This document shows, piece by piece, positions 1-13,700 of a stretch of 53,450 nucleotides of DNA. The first letter of the stretch is position 1. Each line of letters opens with the position of its first letter. This stretch comes from Trichinella spiralis (Eukaryota > Nematoda > Enoplea > Trichinellida > Trichinellidae). The DNA lies in assembly GCA_000181795.3 (NCBI GenBank), contig CM012954.1:16169534-16222983 (forward strand). The letters run 5' to 3'. The translations under genes were made by a program, and so were the position numbers. The notes beneath the pieces are model-generated. The model ran no database searches and was not told the DNA's origin. It saw only the letters and a program-made list of their open reading frames with translations.

Positions 1-200
1 CCTGCTTTAATATGTAGTTACAAGTGACGTTATTATGCCTAATTATAAAATATTATGAACGAATTTTGTGTTTACATTGTATGTTAATCATTTATTAAAA
101 ACTCTCACTGCTGAAATATGTTGTTACGAGTGACGTTATTTAAGCTAATTAAAAATTAAAATACTCAGTGCTGTATTTACGTTGCATTTTAAAATTTCTA
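1..200. repeat. Diverged direct duplication, period about 106 bp
   Basis: A block starting TATGTAGTTACAAGTGACGT at 11 recurs at 117 as TATGTTGTTACGAGTGACGT. The similarity continues through the TAATTA-rich sequence and the tttacattg / tttacgttg segment. A third, partial copy of the 'gtgctg' start lies near 168. It may be the edge of a longer satellite cut by the window. No coding potential was seen. Confidence 0.5.
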
Positions 201-838
201 ATTAGCATATTAAAATTAATCTCATATTTAATATTTTGTTTTCCTACATGTTACGGATTAATAACAAGTCTATTTATGGTAAATTAATTCCTATTTAAAG
301 AGAGATTAAACTTGTTGCACCTTGTCTTAGCTAATTGTTTATTTCATTTATACGAAGTTTACTTTTGCCACTGCCTAATTTAAGGAGACCCCGATTAACA
401 TTTTTATAAGTAAAAAATTTATATTCAAACAATAGATAATTCACCAATAATTAATAAATAAAATTATGCTAATTAAATGTTTACCATATTACATCCCTTT
501 TAACTGCTTACATTACACTGTTTTAAAGTAGAAATCTACTTTGATATTACATTCTTTAATGTAAAAAACTGCTTTACACTAATCATATATTATTATCAGT
601 ATAAAATTAATGAATAATTAAAATCTTTTATAAGATGAAATGTAAATAATGAAAAATTGATAAACTTTTATGAAATTATTGAAATAATTATTGAATTTCC
701 CCAATTATTAGATGAATGAAAATTATATTTTATGTATCATTTAAATTCCTAAATAAATAAATTAATGTATAAAATTTTAACAAATTTAAGCATTACTTAG
801 CATGATTATATGGGAAAACTCTCGATGGAGATTAATTT
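201..838. other. AT-rich spacer, nothing recognised
   Basis: Very AT-rich sequence with stops in all frames. No gene, RNA or repeat could be supported here. Confidence 0.5.
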
Positions 839-839
839 C

Positions 840-1435
840 TAATGTATAATGCCTAAACTGATGAAAGGTGCAACGCCAAATGAACTAGTTAAAGGTGTGA
901 CGGCAAATCTGATGTCAATCATTGGCCAAGTGTCAGAGCCGGCGTAACAATAACACAAACGCATAGCGACGCTTACCGTTCCTCTTGGGGGAGTAACGAT
1001 CACCACTAGATTGGCACTGAAACAGAGTCTCAGCACTACGTCAATTGCGAATTTGCATAACTGCCTCTAGGACAGATACGTCTTACGAATTCACATAGGT
1101 GTTGAAATCCCATTGCACAAGATTTCAAACAACGTCCATTTCCACACAAATGGACATGGTCATCTCTTTAAAACCGGTCTCTGGCCAGCACGGGACTAGG
1201 AGACTCCGCCGAGGGAAGTCCCCGTTAACGGGCAGGAGGGCGGGGGGCGGCGCGGGGGCGGTCGGGCTGAAAAAAAACCTTGCTTGAGATCTCATTGCTG
1301 GGATCCGAGCAAGGCGGCAGGCCTCTGGTACCGCAACCGGGAGAGGAAGAGGTGAGCTTTGAAAATATGGACTTTGATCATTTGATACGGTTAGGGTCGC
1401 GTCGTGCAGTGTAACCCGTCGAACTCCTGCACACC
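840..1435. other. GC-richer, hairpin-rich island of unknown origin
   Basis: This stretch stands out from the AT-rich flanks, with a G-rich core at about 1,226-1,266. Perfect inverted repeats lie close together: TTGAAATC/GATTTCAA (1,102-1,128), GTCCATTT/AAATGGAC (1,134-1,155), the palindrome CCCGTTAACGGG (1,221-1,232), CCTTGCT/AGCAAGG (1,278-1,314) and GTGCAG/CTGCAC (1,404-1,432). Such density suggests a structured RNA or the structured end of a retroposon (SINE, or LINE 5' end). There is no tRNA-type B box in good register and no recognisable rRNA core. Short open frames here match nothing I know. Confidence 0.4.
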
Positions 1436-4400
1436 ACCCTATCTCACATTCCTCCTATCCTTGCACTGCTATTCTCAAGCATTTACTTATTCTAATACTC
1501 AAACTATAGCAGTGCTAAAAACTCACTAAGCTCAAAATGTCCTTTGAAATGATCGTCAAATTATTCAATCATTTCTCTTTCCGCAAATGAACCCTAAACT
1601 CAACTCGACAAGGCATGGGACGTGAAACATGTTCAAATGCGGAAAGCCACTCAAATTAATTATAATAATACTCATGATCTACATCCAATTACTCTAATTA
1701 ACAAACAATCATGCTCGATAACTTACAGCTCGAACTTATATAAATTACAGACTCAAGAACTCCTCAGTGAAGTTTAACTAATTAACCTAACTCAAAGAAT
1801 TATACTTACCTAACTTACCCTTGTCTTTGGGATGTCTTCTTTTATCTTCTATTCTTCTGTATCTAAATGTAGAAGAATTAATTTAATGAAATAATGTTAT
1901 AATAAATAAAAAAACAAAGCCGTTTTTTGTGGTCTTCTTCGTCTGTCATTGCATTGAAAGCGCCATTGTTCATTCGCCGCACCTCGTTCGCCTACAATCA
2001 TTTGAAATGAATTTCTAGAGCAACTAATAGTAGCCTCCGGAAAATTTACATAAAGTTCATTTCCAATGATTAACAAGTATGAAACGTATTTCATTTCGTT
2101 GAACAAACATTATTTGGGCCACGCATAAGCTCAAAAGCAAACAAATTGAAATTGCATGCTAATTTTAGTTGAATCTGCACCACGCCTTTGTTTGAAAAGA
2201 TAACATTTTCTATGTCTAAGAACATGCCTTCGTCATTACATAATGCGCAAATGAAGTGGGCAAATATCGTTCAACGCTGCTTTTAGTTCACAAAGTCAAT
2301 ATACCTTGTGAATGGCTAATATGAAAGCATAAAAGTCAGTCACTGCGCACTCAGCCGTATAAGTCGGCTTAGGTAAGTTGGATATGCTACACAGAGATGA
2401 ATAAGAACAGAATCTCAACATAATATAAACAATAAGTTTGCACGCTGGTTGCGCCCCTTGAGAAGCAAAATTTACTAGATAAAAATTTTGATTTATCAAA
2501 TGTTTTCATGGTGTAAAGCTTTAAAAACAATGTAGATTGATATTAAAAATAATTTCTGTATGAATACGGCATTTTTCTGTCTTGCATAATAGAAAACACT
2601 ATATGCTGAATGATATTCGACCTGCTCAGTTCAAAATGAAGTGAACATCTGAAAATTGTAAACTTTATCGTCAAGTGCAATTAAATTTAGATGAATAAGG
2701 AAAATAGCGTATTGGAATGTGGATTTTTTCAAGTACTTCATCGTTTAACTATATGAAATTGAGAATTATTCTTTAAAAATATTTTATGTTTGACGCATCT
2801 TTAAAATGAAAAATGCTAAGATAATTAAATAGACGTGCATCAATGGAAAAAAATCAGGAAAATAAGTTTCAGTAATAAATTTTCACCTGAATGCAGATTG
2901 CACATTACCTTCGCTACGCACTGCCACCATTAATCGAATATGAATGGAATGAAATAATAAGTATGGATACAACGTTTGCTTTTCTCTCATTTGTGTATGA
3001 CTTGTTAACCTTCTTATCAATAATTTGGTAATTCAAATAATGTATAGTACTGTATACTATACATTAATTAATTATTTTTCATGAATTTATTTTTGCAGTT
3101 TGTTTTTATTTTTATTTAATATTTTTATTTTTAATATTTATTATTTTTATAGTAAAATAATTTTTTACTTTTTTTCATTTTCTCTACTTTATTTTCTTTC
3201 TATTCTTTGTATTCTGCTCTAATGTAGGATAAAATTATCTGTAAGAATTACGTCATTAAATGAAACTTGTCTTTATTCCACTGACAACAGTGAAGCTGAG
3301 GCGCAGACTGTACCAGCTGCCAACAGTATGATTGATAGCGGCAGATTCACGTATACTTTTAATTTACTGCTTTATAATTCATGCCTAAATTCTGGGTATA
3401 TTTTAATATTGTTTGTGTTTTCTTGACTTTTGTGCTGGTTTGAGCACAAGGAAATGTCCAATGATTTTCTGCCATGCTTCGCTTTCCCGCGTGTACCCAA
3501 CAATAAAGTCAACTTGATTAGCAGATACAATTTTTCAGTAACCCCCACAAGTACACTTTCCTTCCATGCCTTCCCTATTTTGCACCTGTTTTCCCAACAA
3601 ACTCTGCCTATTTTATCATATGCAAATTTCTAACCCACGGCGCATTGGCTGTCACTATGGCGCATTTCATTCGTCCAGCTTGCCTGTTTGTTTTATATTT
3701 AAATCGCACTCTAACACTAACAGCCTCTTCTTCAACTTCTCCACCGCCTAACTCGATTTCATCTCTGTACTCTGAACTCTGACATTCACCCACCACTCCT
3801 CCAACCTCTTCCCTCATAGCCTCGTTTATTCGATTTTTTATAAAAATTGCTGCAGGAAATGTTGCTCTTAGCTGTTTTCTCTGATTTTGTGATTCTTACT
3901 TACCTGGCATTATAACCATCTGATTGTGCTCTGAAATGGCGCGATGAGTAGCACTTACAGATGTTGAGGATGATGCAAGGTAAAATATCCTGTCTTCTGA
4001 AATCTTGTGCCGTCGAACAACACTTTACCAGCAGAAAATCAATTATGGAGCAGGAATGAAAACAAACGTGCGTATTTAGAGCATTGTGAGAGGAAATTAT
4101 ATCCCTTCATTTAATTTCAAATATACAGAGGCATTTGAATTATGGAGAAGTGCGGACATAGTATACACGAGATTTATCATTTACGTGTTATTTTACATGA
4201 CAGTCTTTGATGAACAAAATAGTACCGTTTTTTCATTTAAACAAAATTATAATGAAAATCACGCGATAGAATAACTTGAAAATTTATTATTACAATTTAA
4301 TTTCAAATGAACGACACGTTTCGATCCCAAATGAAACTGAATTTGAATATTACGCGGTTTATTTGAATGGAAAAGTTAGAAGGAATGTAAGCATTAGTTC

Positions 4401-4880
4401 GCTCAGTCGTTCGTCTGTCATGGTAGTCAGGAAATAATTTTCAAGACTTATCTGTGCAGTATAGCTTCGTTCTGCGGTCGCTGGTCGAAAATCTGTAGGG
4501 GTAAGGACACGTTCAAGTAATTACTTTTTGGGTACAATGCTAGAGCATCAAGCGCACTGATTGGCAATCTTAAAGAAGTACGCTTTCCCATTTTTACCTC
4601 CAGAGTGTAATTTCACACTTAAGTACCTTACTTTAGTCGTCGATATATTTTTAATAGGTGACCATGGAATTTTTTAATGGACTTATCATACTGATCAAAA
4701 TTGAGGTATGAGGGCACTTAATCGCATAGCATTATTGAAGTGTTCAATAAATTACTAGTAGAAGTACTGAATAACGTTCTGCATAAAGGTGTCCACACCG
4801 TCAGTCGACGAGTTTTTATTTCGAATGTTCGATCTGTTCATCTGCTTGAATATATTTCGAGAAGGGGGTATTAAATCACC
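1436..4880. other. Intergenic AT-rich DNA, no gene seen
   Basis: No open frame shows domain content or splice-consistent neighbours. A 29-nt hairpin (TAATGTATAGTA, loop CTGTA, TACTATACATTA) lies at 3,038-3,066. A pyrimidine-rich tract with some non-random look lies at about 3,540-3,830. Confidence 0.5.
3038..3066. repeat. Perfect 12-bp inverted repeat
   Basis: TAATGTATAGTA and TACTATACATTA are exact reverse complements around a 5-nt loop. The arms are AT-rich, so the site may extrude as a cruciform or may arise by chance in such DNA. Confidence 0.6.
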
Positions 4881-4899
4881 ATACAGCGTTTTCGCTGAA

Positions 4900-5490
4900 T
4901 TCCAAATCTCACAAAAACACTCCCCGAATTTAGTCCGCCACTTCCAAAATTCAACTTATCACAACATTGCAACAGATCAAAGCAAGAAGCCTGAAGAATT
5001 TTTGGAAGCAGTAAAATTAACAAAAGCACTTTGTTAAGAGCCGTCAACGAAATAACAAAACTGCCTCGACATGCTGCAACTCATAACTGCTCTGCATAAG
5101 AGGCAGCGCTGTTGTGTTTCCACTCTATAATATGCTGCAAAGCCTCAACTAATGTACGGTACAAATGACCCACCTCGTTCCACAAAGCATGTCAAGGTAG
5201 CCGTATTTTCGGTTCTTAAGCTTACATTCCGCATTCAGCTTTTCTAAAGCTTTAAGCGCTGTAGGTCCTATGAAGGATCTTTTGAAAAACAAACTGACTT
5301 CTGAATGCACTTCATAACTGTTGCAAATGGCTTCAAAATCAGAAGACTTAGTAATGCCGAAACTCAACAGTGTCGACTTAATGATGCCGAAATAGTGATT
5401 TTTGTAACCTTTTTTTGTATCTTCAACTATTGAGACCAAATTGAAAACTTGCAGCGACAACCAAACACTGCATGATTGCAAACGCATTCA
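4900..5490 (-). pseudogene. Degenerate hAT-like (ZMYM1/TTF-type) transposase relic
   Basis: The minus strand from 5,487 to 5,149 encodes an open stretch of about 112 residues ending in LDMLCGTRWVICTVH. It resembles the core of domesticated or mobile hAT transposases of the ZMYM1/DUF4371 group. In that group a hydrophobic segment and a polar linker precede a conserved 'LC-D/G-TRW' motif. After the stop, TLVEALQHIIEWKHNSAAS follows at about 5,145-5,090, also typical of the region after TRW. Below that, in-frame stops and frame slips accumulate, so the gene is dead. Terminal inverted repeats and target-site duplications were not found. The assignment rests on the TRW motif and local composition, not on a database search. 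Confidence 0.45.
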
Positions 5491-7700
5491 CTGCCGTGTT
5501 GCTATTTGGCCATAGTGTTGTAAGTGGTGCATTTTTCTGTAATAATGAATGCGCGAATATGACTGCTTTGCTTATGCAATATCTATATCTTCTGCTTTCA
5601 TCAATCGTAGAAATGAGGCTACTATTAAGTTGCTAGTGAACTGTAGATTATCAATTATTTCAGATTAACACTTGTATGATGCATTGCAGGTTGGTATTAG
5701 TGAGAGTTGCACAAAATTTTCCCAATGAGGGAGGGGCTGCCTAAGACCCCCCTATCAACGATACTGTTCACATACCATAATTTATTTGCAGGGAAGTAGT
5801 TAGTCTTAATTTTTCACTTTGAATGTTATATATTTGTCTAATTTTTCAAAATTTGAAAATGAGTGAAATGCAGGTAAAACAATGTCTTTTACTTACACGT
5901 TGTCTTTCTTTCTCTGTCAGAGCAACGTATGCGTTTCCCACACATACTAATCTAGAAAATTAATTAGAAATTAGAAATTAATAAATAAATAAATTACATG
6001 AATTTTAATATTTCTATCATGCACTGTTATCTAAAGTGCGGAACAATGCAAATAGTATGAAAATTTATTCCATCAAGTTCAATTAGTATATTAGTAATTC
6101 GATTAGTAGGAAAAAAATCGAAATTGTTATTCTTGAAACTCCACTCCATGCGTAATATTCTATGTAACCATAAAAGCTTTAGGCGGACAATAAATAGCTA
6201 TCAAAGAAAACAGGAAGAAGTTAATTAATGAACAATGTAATTTTATTTCAAACATTCGCTGAAGAATCCCCAAAAGAAATTCCATTTTTCATGCCTATTA
6301 CTGTAAATTAATTTCGCTCTAACATGCAAGCATAGAATGAATGTTAGTAAAAGAAAATAGAAATCTGTTAGTTATAAGCTGGCATATTGATGAATATGTA
6401 CAAATATGACATACTTGCAGATAACGTGACATCAAATATGAAGCATAGCTTATTTGAATGACAGATGATTTGGAGGAGAAGAATTAAAAACGCTGCTTGC
6501 CTGATGCCCATCACATGAATAGAATTAATAGCCGACCATAGAGGGCACAATGTGAAAAGTTGTACATGAGCAGGTCTACAATTTAAATAGCATATCACGC
6601 TGCCTTTAGTGTAGTAAAAGCGTAAAGACCTAATAATAATGGAGTAATAATGGAAAATCCGAGGTAAGAAATATTTTAATTACTCATGACCGTTTTTCAA
6701 ATGCCTATTTTTCAGTGTAAGACTAAAACTGTTTCAAATGAATTCTATGTAACAACTCATTCGACACATCTCAGACAAATTATTTATTCAATTACTTTGA
6801 TGTGCAATCAGAATTTATTCCTCCTACGAACTGCAACACTAAAAGTGCATCTCCAGCAAGAGCACAGAAGGATTCAACGAAATAAATCTATATTCATATA
6901 GGCACATGTTGGGTATTAATGAAGAATGGAAATAATAGTAATGATGATATTACGCATTCCACGACACGAATTGATTGTTTATCAAACGCAAAGGACACTT
7001 TGAATGTATACCTTTAAGGCCATCAAGCATTAATGAATATTAACAACAGTTTTGGGATGAATTTATTCAGATTTATTACAAACAGAAAGCATTTACCATT
7101 TCATTGGCGTTGCGATCAATTTTCAAGAACAATTTTGAAAACAGTTGGTATTGTACATAAAGGAGGAAAACCTGCATTTCCAAAAGCCGCAAAATATTGC
7201 AAAAAAGTGTCCAGTTTAAGAAAATACCCTGTTTTTAATTATGAACTAACATAACATCTTTCATGTACGTTAAATTACCAAAAATATCAAAACCTGGAAA
7301 TGTGCCAAAGTTATAAGCCATTTATTCTGAAACTGCTGGGTAGCCTTTGCTCAAATGTCACACGGTACGCTGAGATAAAATACATTTAATGCACTGAAAA
7401 GGTTAAAGTTAAGGGCGATACAGAAGAAGCATCAGTTATATTGGAAACCGGAGGAAAGGAACCACTAGTTACGTGACTTTTATCAATACGCTGATGGGGC
7501 CTCAGTAACCCACCATAGGAAAGAAAGTGTGCTGGGGTAGTCAATGAAGCTGCACAGAACCATTGGTACAGGAATCATAGTTAAACTATTGGACAAAATG
7601 TCGGATAATACAGAGGTAGGGTATTTAGCAAGTTTCTCATGGATTCCTCAGAACATTCATCTTGCACTGTATTGTTCACACTCTATTTGTGATTAATAGG
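5491..7700. other. Intergenic AT-rich DNA, no gene seen
   Basis: Only short, composition-driven open frames occur. A 73-codon basic frame at 7,033-7,254 has no recognisable motif and no flanking exon. It was not accepted as a gene. Confidence 0.45.
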
Positions 7701-10700
7701 TTGTTTGATTGCAATCATATATGAACGTAACAGAAGCATAGGAGTGACGCAACACTTACTTTGAAACTGAAGATTGTATTGAGGAGAAGTGCTAAACGCG
7801 CTTCTTGGCTGTTGCTCTACACGCTAATAAACCACATAACCATGAGGATGACATATCAAGCTTGTTCAGCGCCAACAGCAGGTAATTAGAATATGACATT
7901 CCCTCTGTTGAAATCACTTCACTTTTAATTTTGAAAGCGTAATGACATCATTAAAGTTCCAAATTTTTACTAATTATAAAGGTAATTACGTTTGTATTCA
8001 ACCCTTATGGAATATGACGCAATGTGACAGATCAATTTACTTTCGAGTGTTGATTTGAAGATCTGTTACTGTTCAAGAATGTAAATGAACGGAAATTAAA
8101 TTTACCAAACAAGTAAAATATTGTACCAAGCTGCTCATTTCTAATGCATACTTAACTAATATGTTGCGTATTCTGAAAATCACGCAGACTTGTGCTGTTT
8201 CGAGAAAGTCAGAAAATTTTGGAAAACGGATTTTCGAATAATGTTTCGCCGTTTGAAGCAAAATAACAAAGGCTGTAATAGCCCGAGAAATTCACAAAAG
8301 GTGGATAAATCGATTTACTGTAAAATGCTATGAATAGAACGAAACAAATAAGAAAGGAGCAACAAACTTCGATTCACTATTCCTTGTTGCGTATTTCTCG
8401 TAATCTAGACTTGGAAATGGAAATAAAATGGATTATAAATGGGAAAGAAAATTAGAGAAACAAAATATGTAGAATAAATACATATGCAAGGAAAGTCATA
8501 TTGTGAAAAGGTTTACAAAACAATAAATATTTGAGCAAAAAAAAATCATCTCATTTAACTAAAATTTCTTCTTGACTTTTCTTTATCGCTACAGCATTCT
8601 TAAACTATAAAATTTTTTAAACGTAATTTCTTCAATTAATTGCGCTTCTGAAATGAGAATAAGTCAACATGAAGAGATGGGAATGCAAATTTGATGAAAC
8701 GTTTCATTTATTCCTTTTATAAACCTTAAACTTGTAAACCAAGTATTTAATCAAATTTCTCAAAATATCAGTGACTGCGTACTATTATAAATTTATGGAC
8801 GTCTATCCGGTGCAGTACTGCTTTAAATTTTTGCAAATGCAATGTATAAGTAGCTGCGCTTTTCCAGCATCATTACATTATTTTTACTGAACTCTATAGT
8901 GTATATCTCAATCGATTGGGAAAACTACCATCGATAGGAACATTTAATTGTTACCGATTTTTTATTTCTTTACTTTCATTACTATTTTTTGCAATTGTTA
9001 TCGCAAACCACTACATTAAAAGCACATTTTTACGTGTGGTATTTAGCTTCAATGGCAAACTGAAAATGAATTCAAAGAAGGACAAGTTTGGCATCAATCA
9101 GAAGCGAGTTGAATAAAAGTCACAGCATTCCATGCAATAAATATTTTTTTCAAAAAAATTGAAGCATCCAAGGCGTACGGTATGACAATCAGGTATTAAT
9201 CAATGTTGAAGGTAAATAACGTTGAAAATTCCACCAAACTGAGTGAACTGATAAAATATACAACCAGAAACTGAGTACGCTGAATGATATATTTCCATTT
9301 CAACTTGTTTTGAAACAAATTACATCGAATTAATCAAAATCAGCTGCAAATGAAGGAAAAATGGAATGCGAAAGCAAGTAGAATATTCCACGAGACTGTT
9401 CATTTTGAATGCATACATTCTTCAAAAGCCCAAAATGTTATGTTTTCTGTAATTCACGCATTCTTGTTCCATTTCGAGGAAGCTACTGATGGAGAATTCT
9501 CATACGTATTAAAATAGACACTGGGAGAAATTTAGAGGCCATTTATGCCAAACCTAATGGGCAGATTGCGATGAATCTCGCCCTAACATTATTCCTTATC
9601 AATGTAAACATCCACCTATCAAAAAAAGTAGAAATTTCGCAGTTTATCGCAAAACAATAGAACCAGAAAAATGTGATTTTAATGGGAATGGAAAGAAGAG
9701 AAATAAAATGTACGAAATAAATAGGGATGCATAAATTGTTATTGTGCATAACTTTACCTCGAAAGAATAATAGTTTTTACCAAAAGTATTTTCAAATTTG
9801 ATTAACATTTGTTCCTCATTTTTGCTTAGAGATTACTGCATCGCTGATGCTTTAATTTTCATTTTTCAAAATTTTATTGATGGATTGGGCTGCAGATTTA
9901 AGAATTACTCAAAATAACAAAATTGGACAAGAATATTCATCGTAGATTACATTATTTCTACTGTAAATTTGAAATTTCTTTTCTAATTAGTTCACTAGCT
10001 TATACATTTAATCATATATTGCATATTATTGAAAAAATATGCACATTTAGCTCACATAATAATGTTCCCACTTAATTTCTTACTAAGAGGAAAGAGGTTG
10101 ATTGAAGTCATTCAAACATAATCAGATCGGGAGTTCAGTAATGAAATGTAACCTACCTTGTAATTGTAGATGATACTGAGGAGAGTTGAACGCGCTTCAT
10201 GATGGCTATTTTACACACTAATAAACTGAATAACCATTGGGATAACATTCTTGAAAGTGGGTCAAGTTGAAGTCTGAGGAAGTAGAATGTGCCATAGCTT
10301 GTAGTGGAATAATTTCAGTTTTAGTCAGTAATAGCATAATGACATAGTTACAAAGGCAATGTTTACTTATATATGAAACTTATTACGTTTTTATTCAAAC
10401 TCAATGTTATATAATAATACATGAATGTAAATCTATTCATTTACGAATGTAGATTTGAAAACTCATGGAAATCTCATCATAAACCTGTTGCTGTTCATGA
10501 ACGTAGGTGTAGAAAAACTGGATTGCCCAAAATTGAAAAATAATAAAATTTTTGTTCTGAAAAAATATAGTTCTCAATTTTACTATTTAATTTTGCAAAA
10601 CTATTTAATTTGGGGAAAATAACAAATTGTGGTTGCGCATGATGATAATTTGCGAATGGCAGATATCCTGTGTATCAACATAGGCAGTGTAAAAATTTCA

Positions 10701-13700
10701 AAGGGTATTTATTGCACATTTACAAAGTTGTTTTAAATGAAACTTTGAAAAACACACTGATCTGACGATGTCGATCGATATCAATGAAAAAATTTCAAAA
10801 TTTCAAGAAACGTTTATCCCAGTATTTCGCAAAACAACAAAGGCTAATGCCAATGAAATTAAGGAAATTTTTGGATTAAGCGATTCCCTATTGAAATTAC
10901 AAGATCGATCAGAACAAATTACAAAACAACAGCAACCGTGTCCTAGCCGTTCCATGTTCACCATTTGTCGAGATATTTCTTTGAAACGGGAAACTAAAAA
11001 TGAGAAATTAGTAAATAGGAGGAATTGTAAGGAGAAAAAAACGAGAAATAAAATATACGGAATAAATAAGTGTGCAAGGAAAATGATTTTGTGAAGATTT
11101 ATCGCAATCGCTAACAAAATTGAGCGAACAGTAGTATCTTGATCAAACAAAATTTGTTCCTGATTGTTCTTTATCGCTTACAGCATCATTAAACCTTATA
11201 ATTTTTTAAACGTAATTTATTTCATTATTTGAGCTTCTGAAATGAAAATTATTCCAGCATAAGAGATGGGAATAGATATTTTATACAATATTGCATTTCT
11301 TTCTTTTATAAATATCAAATTTAGAACCAGATATTTCATCGAATTTCTCAAACAGTCATCGATTGTGCATTATTCAACAGTATAAAAATTTATCCTGCGC
11401 CGCACTGCTTTAAATTATTATGCAATGAATAATTCGCTGTGCTTTCCTAGCAAAATTCCATTACTTTTACTGAAATTTAAAGTGGGTATCTTAAACGAAT
11501 GGTAAAATATCATGGATGGGGACATTTAATTTTAATTAATTCTTAACTTATTTACTTTTATTACAATTTCATACAATTGTTATTGCAAACTGCCACATTA
11601 AAACCAGATTTTCACATGTGGCACTTAGCAACAACTGAAAAGCGAAATGGAATTCAAAGAAGGACATATTTGGTATCAATCAGAAGACCTTTAAATAACA
11701 TGAATTATGAAATACACGTTATCAATTGAAATGAACAATTTTTTTGCACAAAATGTTTTTGCACAAAATTAAACATGCAGGGCGTACGTTATGACATTCA
11801 AGTATTAATCATTGTTGATGGAAAATAACGTTGAACTTTCATTTGAATCACGCATTATAGAAGAGAAATTAATAGAAAATGTGTATGTTGAACGATTTAT
11901 TTCCATTTTAGCTTGTTCTAAAACAGGTCTCAATGAATTAATCAAAACAGACTGAAAATGAAGGAAAAATGGATTGCTCAAACAACTAAAATATTGCACA
12001 AGGTAGCTAAGTTTGAATACACAGCCTAATCAATTGTTAAGAATGTTACGTCTGATGAAATTCTTGCATCCTAGTACCTGTTTGAGGAAGTTACAGATGG
12101 GCAACTTTCCTATGTATAAAGATAGGCGCAATGCGCTAACTCAACAGACCATTTATTCCAAAATTAATTGGCACATTTCACTGAAATTCTCTACAACGCT
12201 ATTATTTATCATTGTGAACAACCATCATTCAAAAATAGTAGAAATTACGGCAAATAATCATTGGCCATTTTTCACAAAACGGAGATGGCAGAAAAATGCG
12301 ATATTAGTGTGAATGTAAAGAAGAGAAATAAAATATACAGAATAAATAACTATACAAGGAAAACAATTTTGTGAAGATTTATTCAAAATGTTTAAAGAAT
12401 TGAGGGAAGGGAAGTGCCTTCTTCAAATAAAATTTGTTCTTGACTTTCGTTTATCCGTTACAGCATCCTTAAAATTTTAAATTTTTTCAAACGCAATTGT
12501 TCGCGTGAGTACAATTCTCAAATAGGAATTAGTCAGAATGATGAGAGAAGAATACAATTCTGACGCAATATTCACTTTCTCTCTTCTATAAATGTAAAAT
12601 CTGCTAGCCAGATAATTTATAATATATTTCATAAAATTATCGAATGTGAATTATTGAAAATTTATGTACCTTTTTGCTGCGCATTGCTGCCATTAATTAT
12701 CAGAAAAGCAAATAATTATTGGTTCCTGTTTTCTGAGATTGTCATTGGTTGTTCTGTATTTGTAAGTGAATATATGCAAATAAAAGGAAAAATACCATGC
12801 AAGGAGACATTCAATTGTGCGAAAGTGTTAATTCCTTTATTTTTATTGCTTTTCCAATTATGTTTTACGCAAACTACTTCATTTACAGTTCATTTTCTTA
12901 CGCGGGATTCAAGTAAGGTTGGAAAGCGACAGTACACTCAAAGAGATATAATTTTAATATCATTGAAAAGAACATTGGATAATAAAGATGATCTACCGCA
13001 TAGTAATGCGTTTTGGAGACATGCGTAGACAGTTTTATAAAATAAAATGGATATGCAAAGCATGCGGTAGAACAATCAGGTATTAATCAATGTGAAAGAG
13101 AAATAACGTTGGACATTGATATCAATGGTGCATTATAATGAGATAAATTAATATAAAGTTAGTATATCAAATGTCCTATGTCCATTTCCTTCTGATTGTA
13201 AGCAAATTCCATCAAATTCATCAAAATGGCCTAAAATTAAAGGAAACTTCGATCACTGAAAATCGAGACATCGTGCGAGGCATAAAATTTTGAATAATTT
13301 CTTTATTGAAATAGTAAGGCTGTTTCATTTGGGGAAACTCACGAATCCTGGTTACGTTGAAAGAAACTTACATATTGGTGAACTCTCTGTGTAGTGACAG
13401 TCAATGTACCTACTTTAGAAGCGATTTATTCCACCAGCTCGAGGTTGCTTTCCATGAAACTTTGCAAAAAAATTTAATCTCTCGTATGTATCAATGTGGG
13501 AAGGAACATGCACACATTGCAAAACAGCTTTTTTCAGCATCCAAAACAGCAAAGCCTGTTTAGTCCAGGAAATATTGATTTCTATATAAAAATCTTTCAA
13601 ACAAGTGATATAGATGAATCTTAGGAAATGCAAAATGTATTACCACATTTCTCGCACAATTCCTAGAAGCATACTTTTCGATATTTTGCTGCAAATGAGG

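Noticed and set aside
855-890. CTGATGA near 860 as a hammerhead ribozyme core
   Set aside because: The matching GAAA and flanking stems were not found in register.
1400-1435. A tRNA-type B box on the minus strand (GAGTTCGACGGG)
   Set aside because: The match to the B-box consensus is weak, there is no A box at the right distance and no cloverleaf.
4789-5037. An 82-codon plus-strand open frame
   Set aside because: It is antisense to the decayed transposase segment, which explains it better.
10768-11094. A 108-codon Lys-rich open frame
   Set aside because: Also inside the array. Other modules do not keep the frame, and the composition follows the A-rich DNA.
12654-13028. A 124-codon open frame with hydrophobic segments
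   Set aside because: It lies in the diverged tandem array. Homologous positions in another copy carry stops in that frame, so the frame is not conserved.
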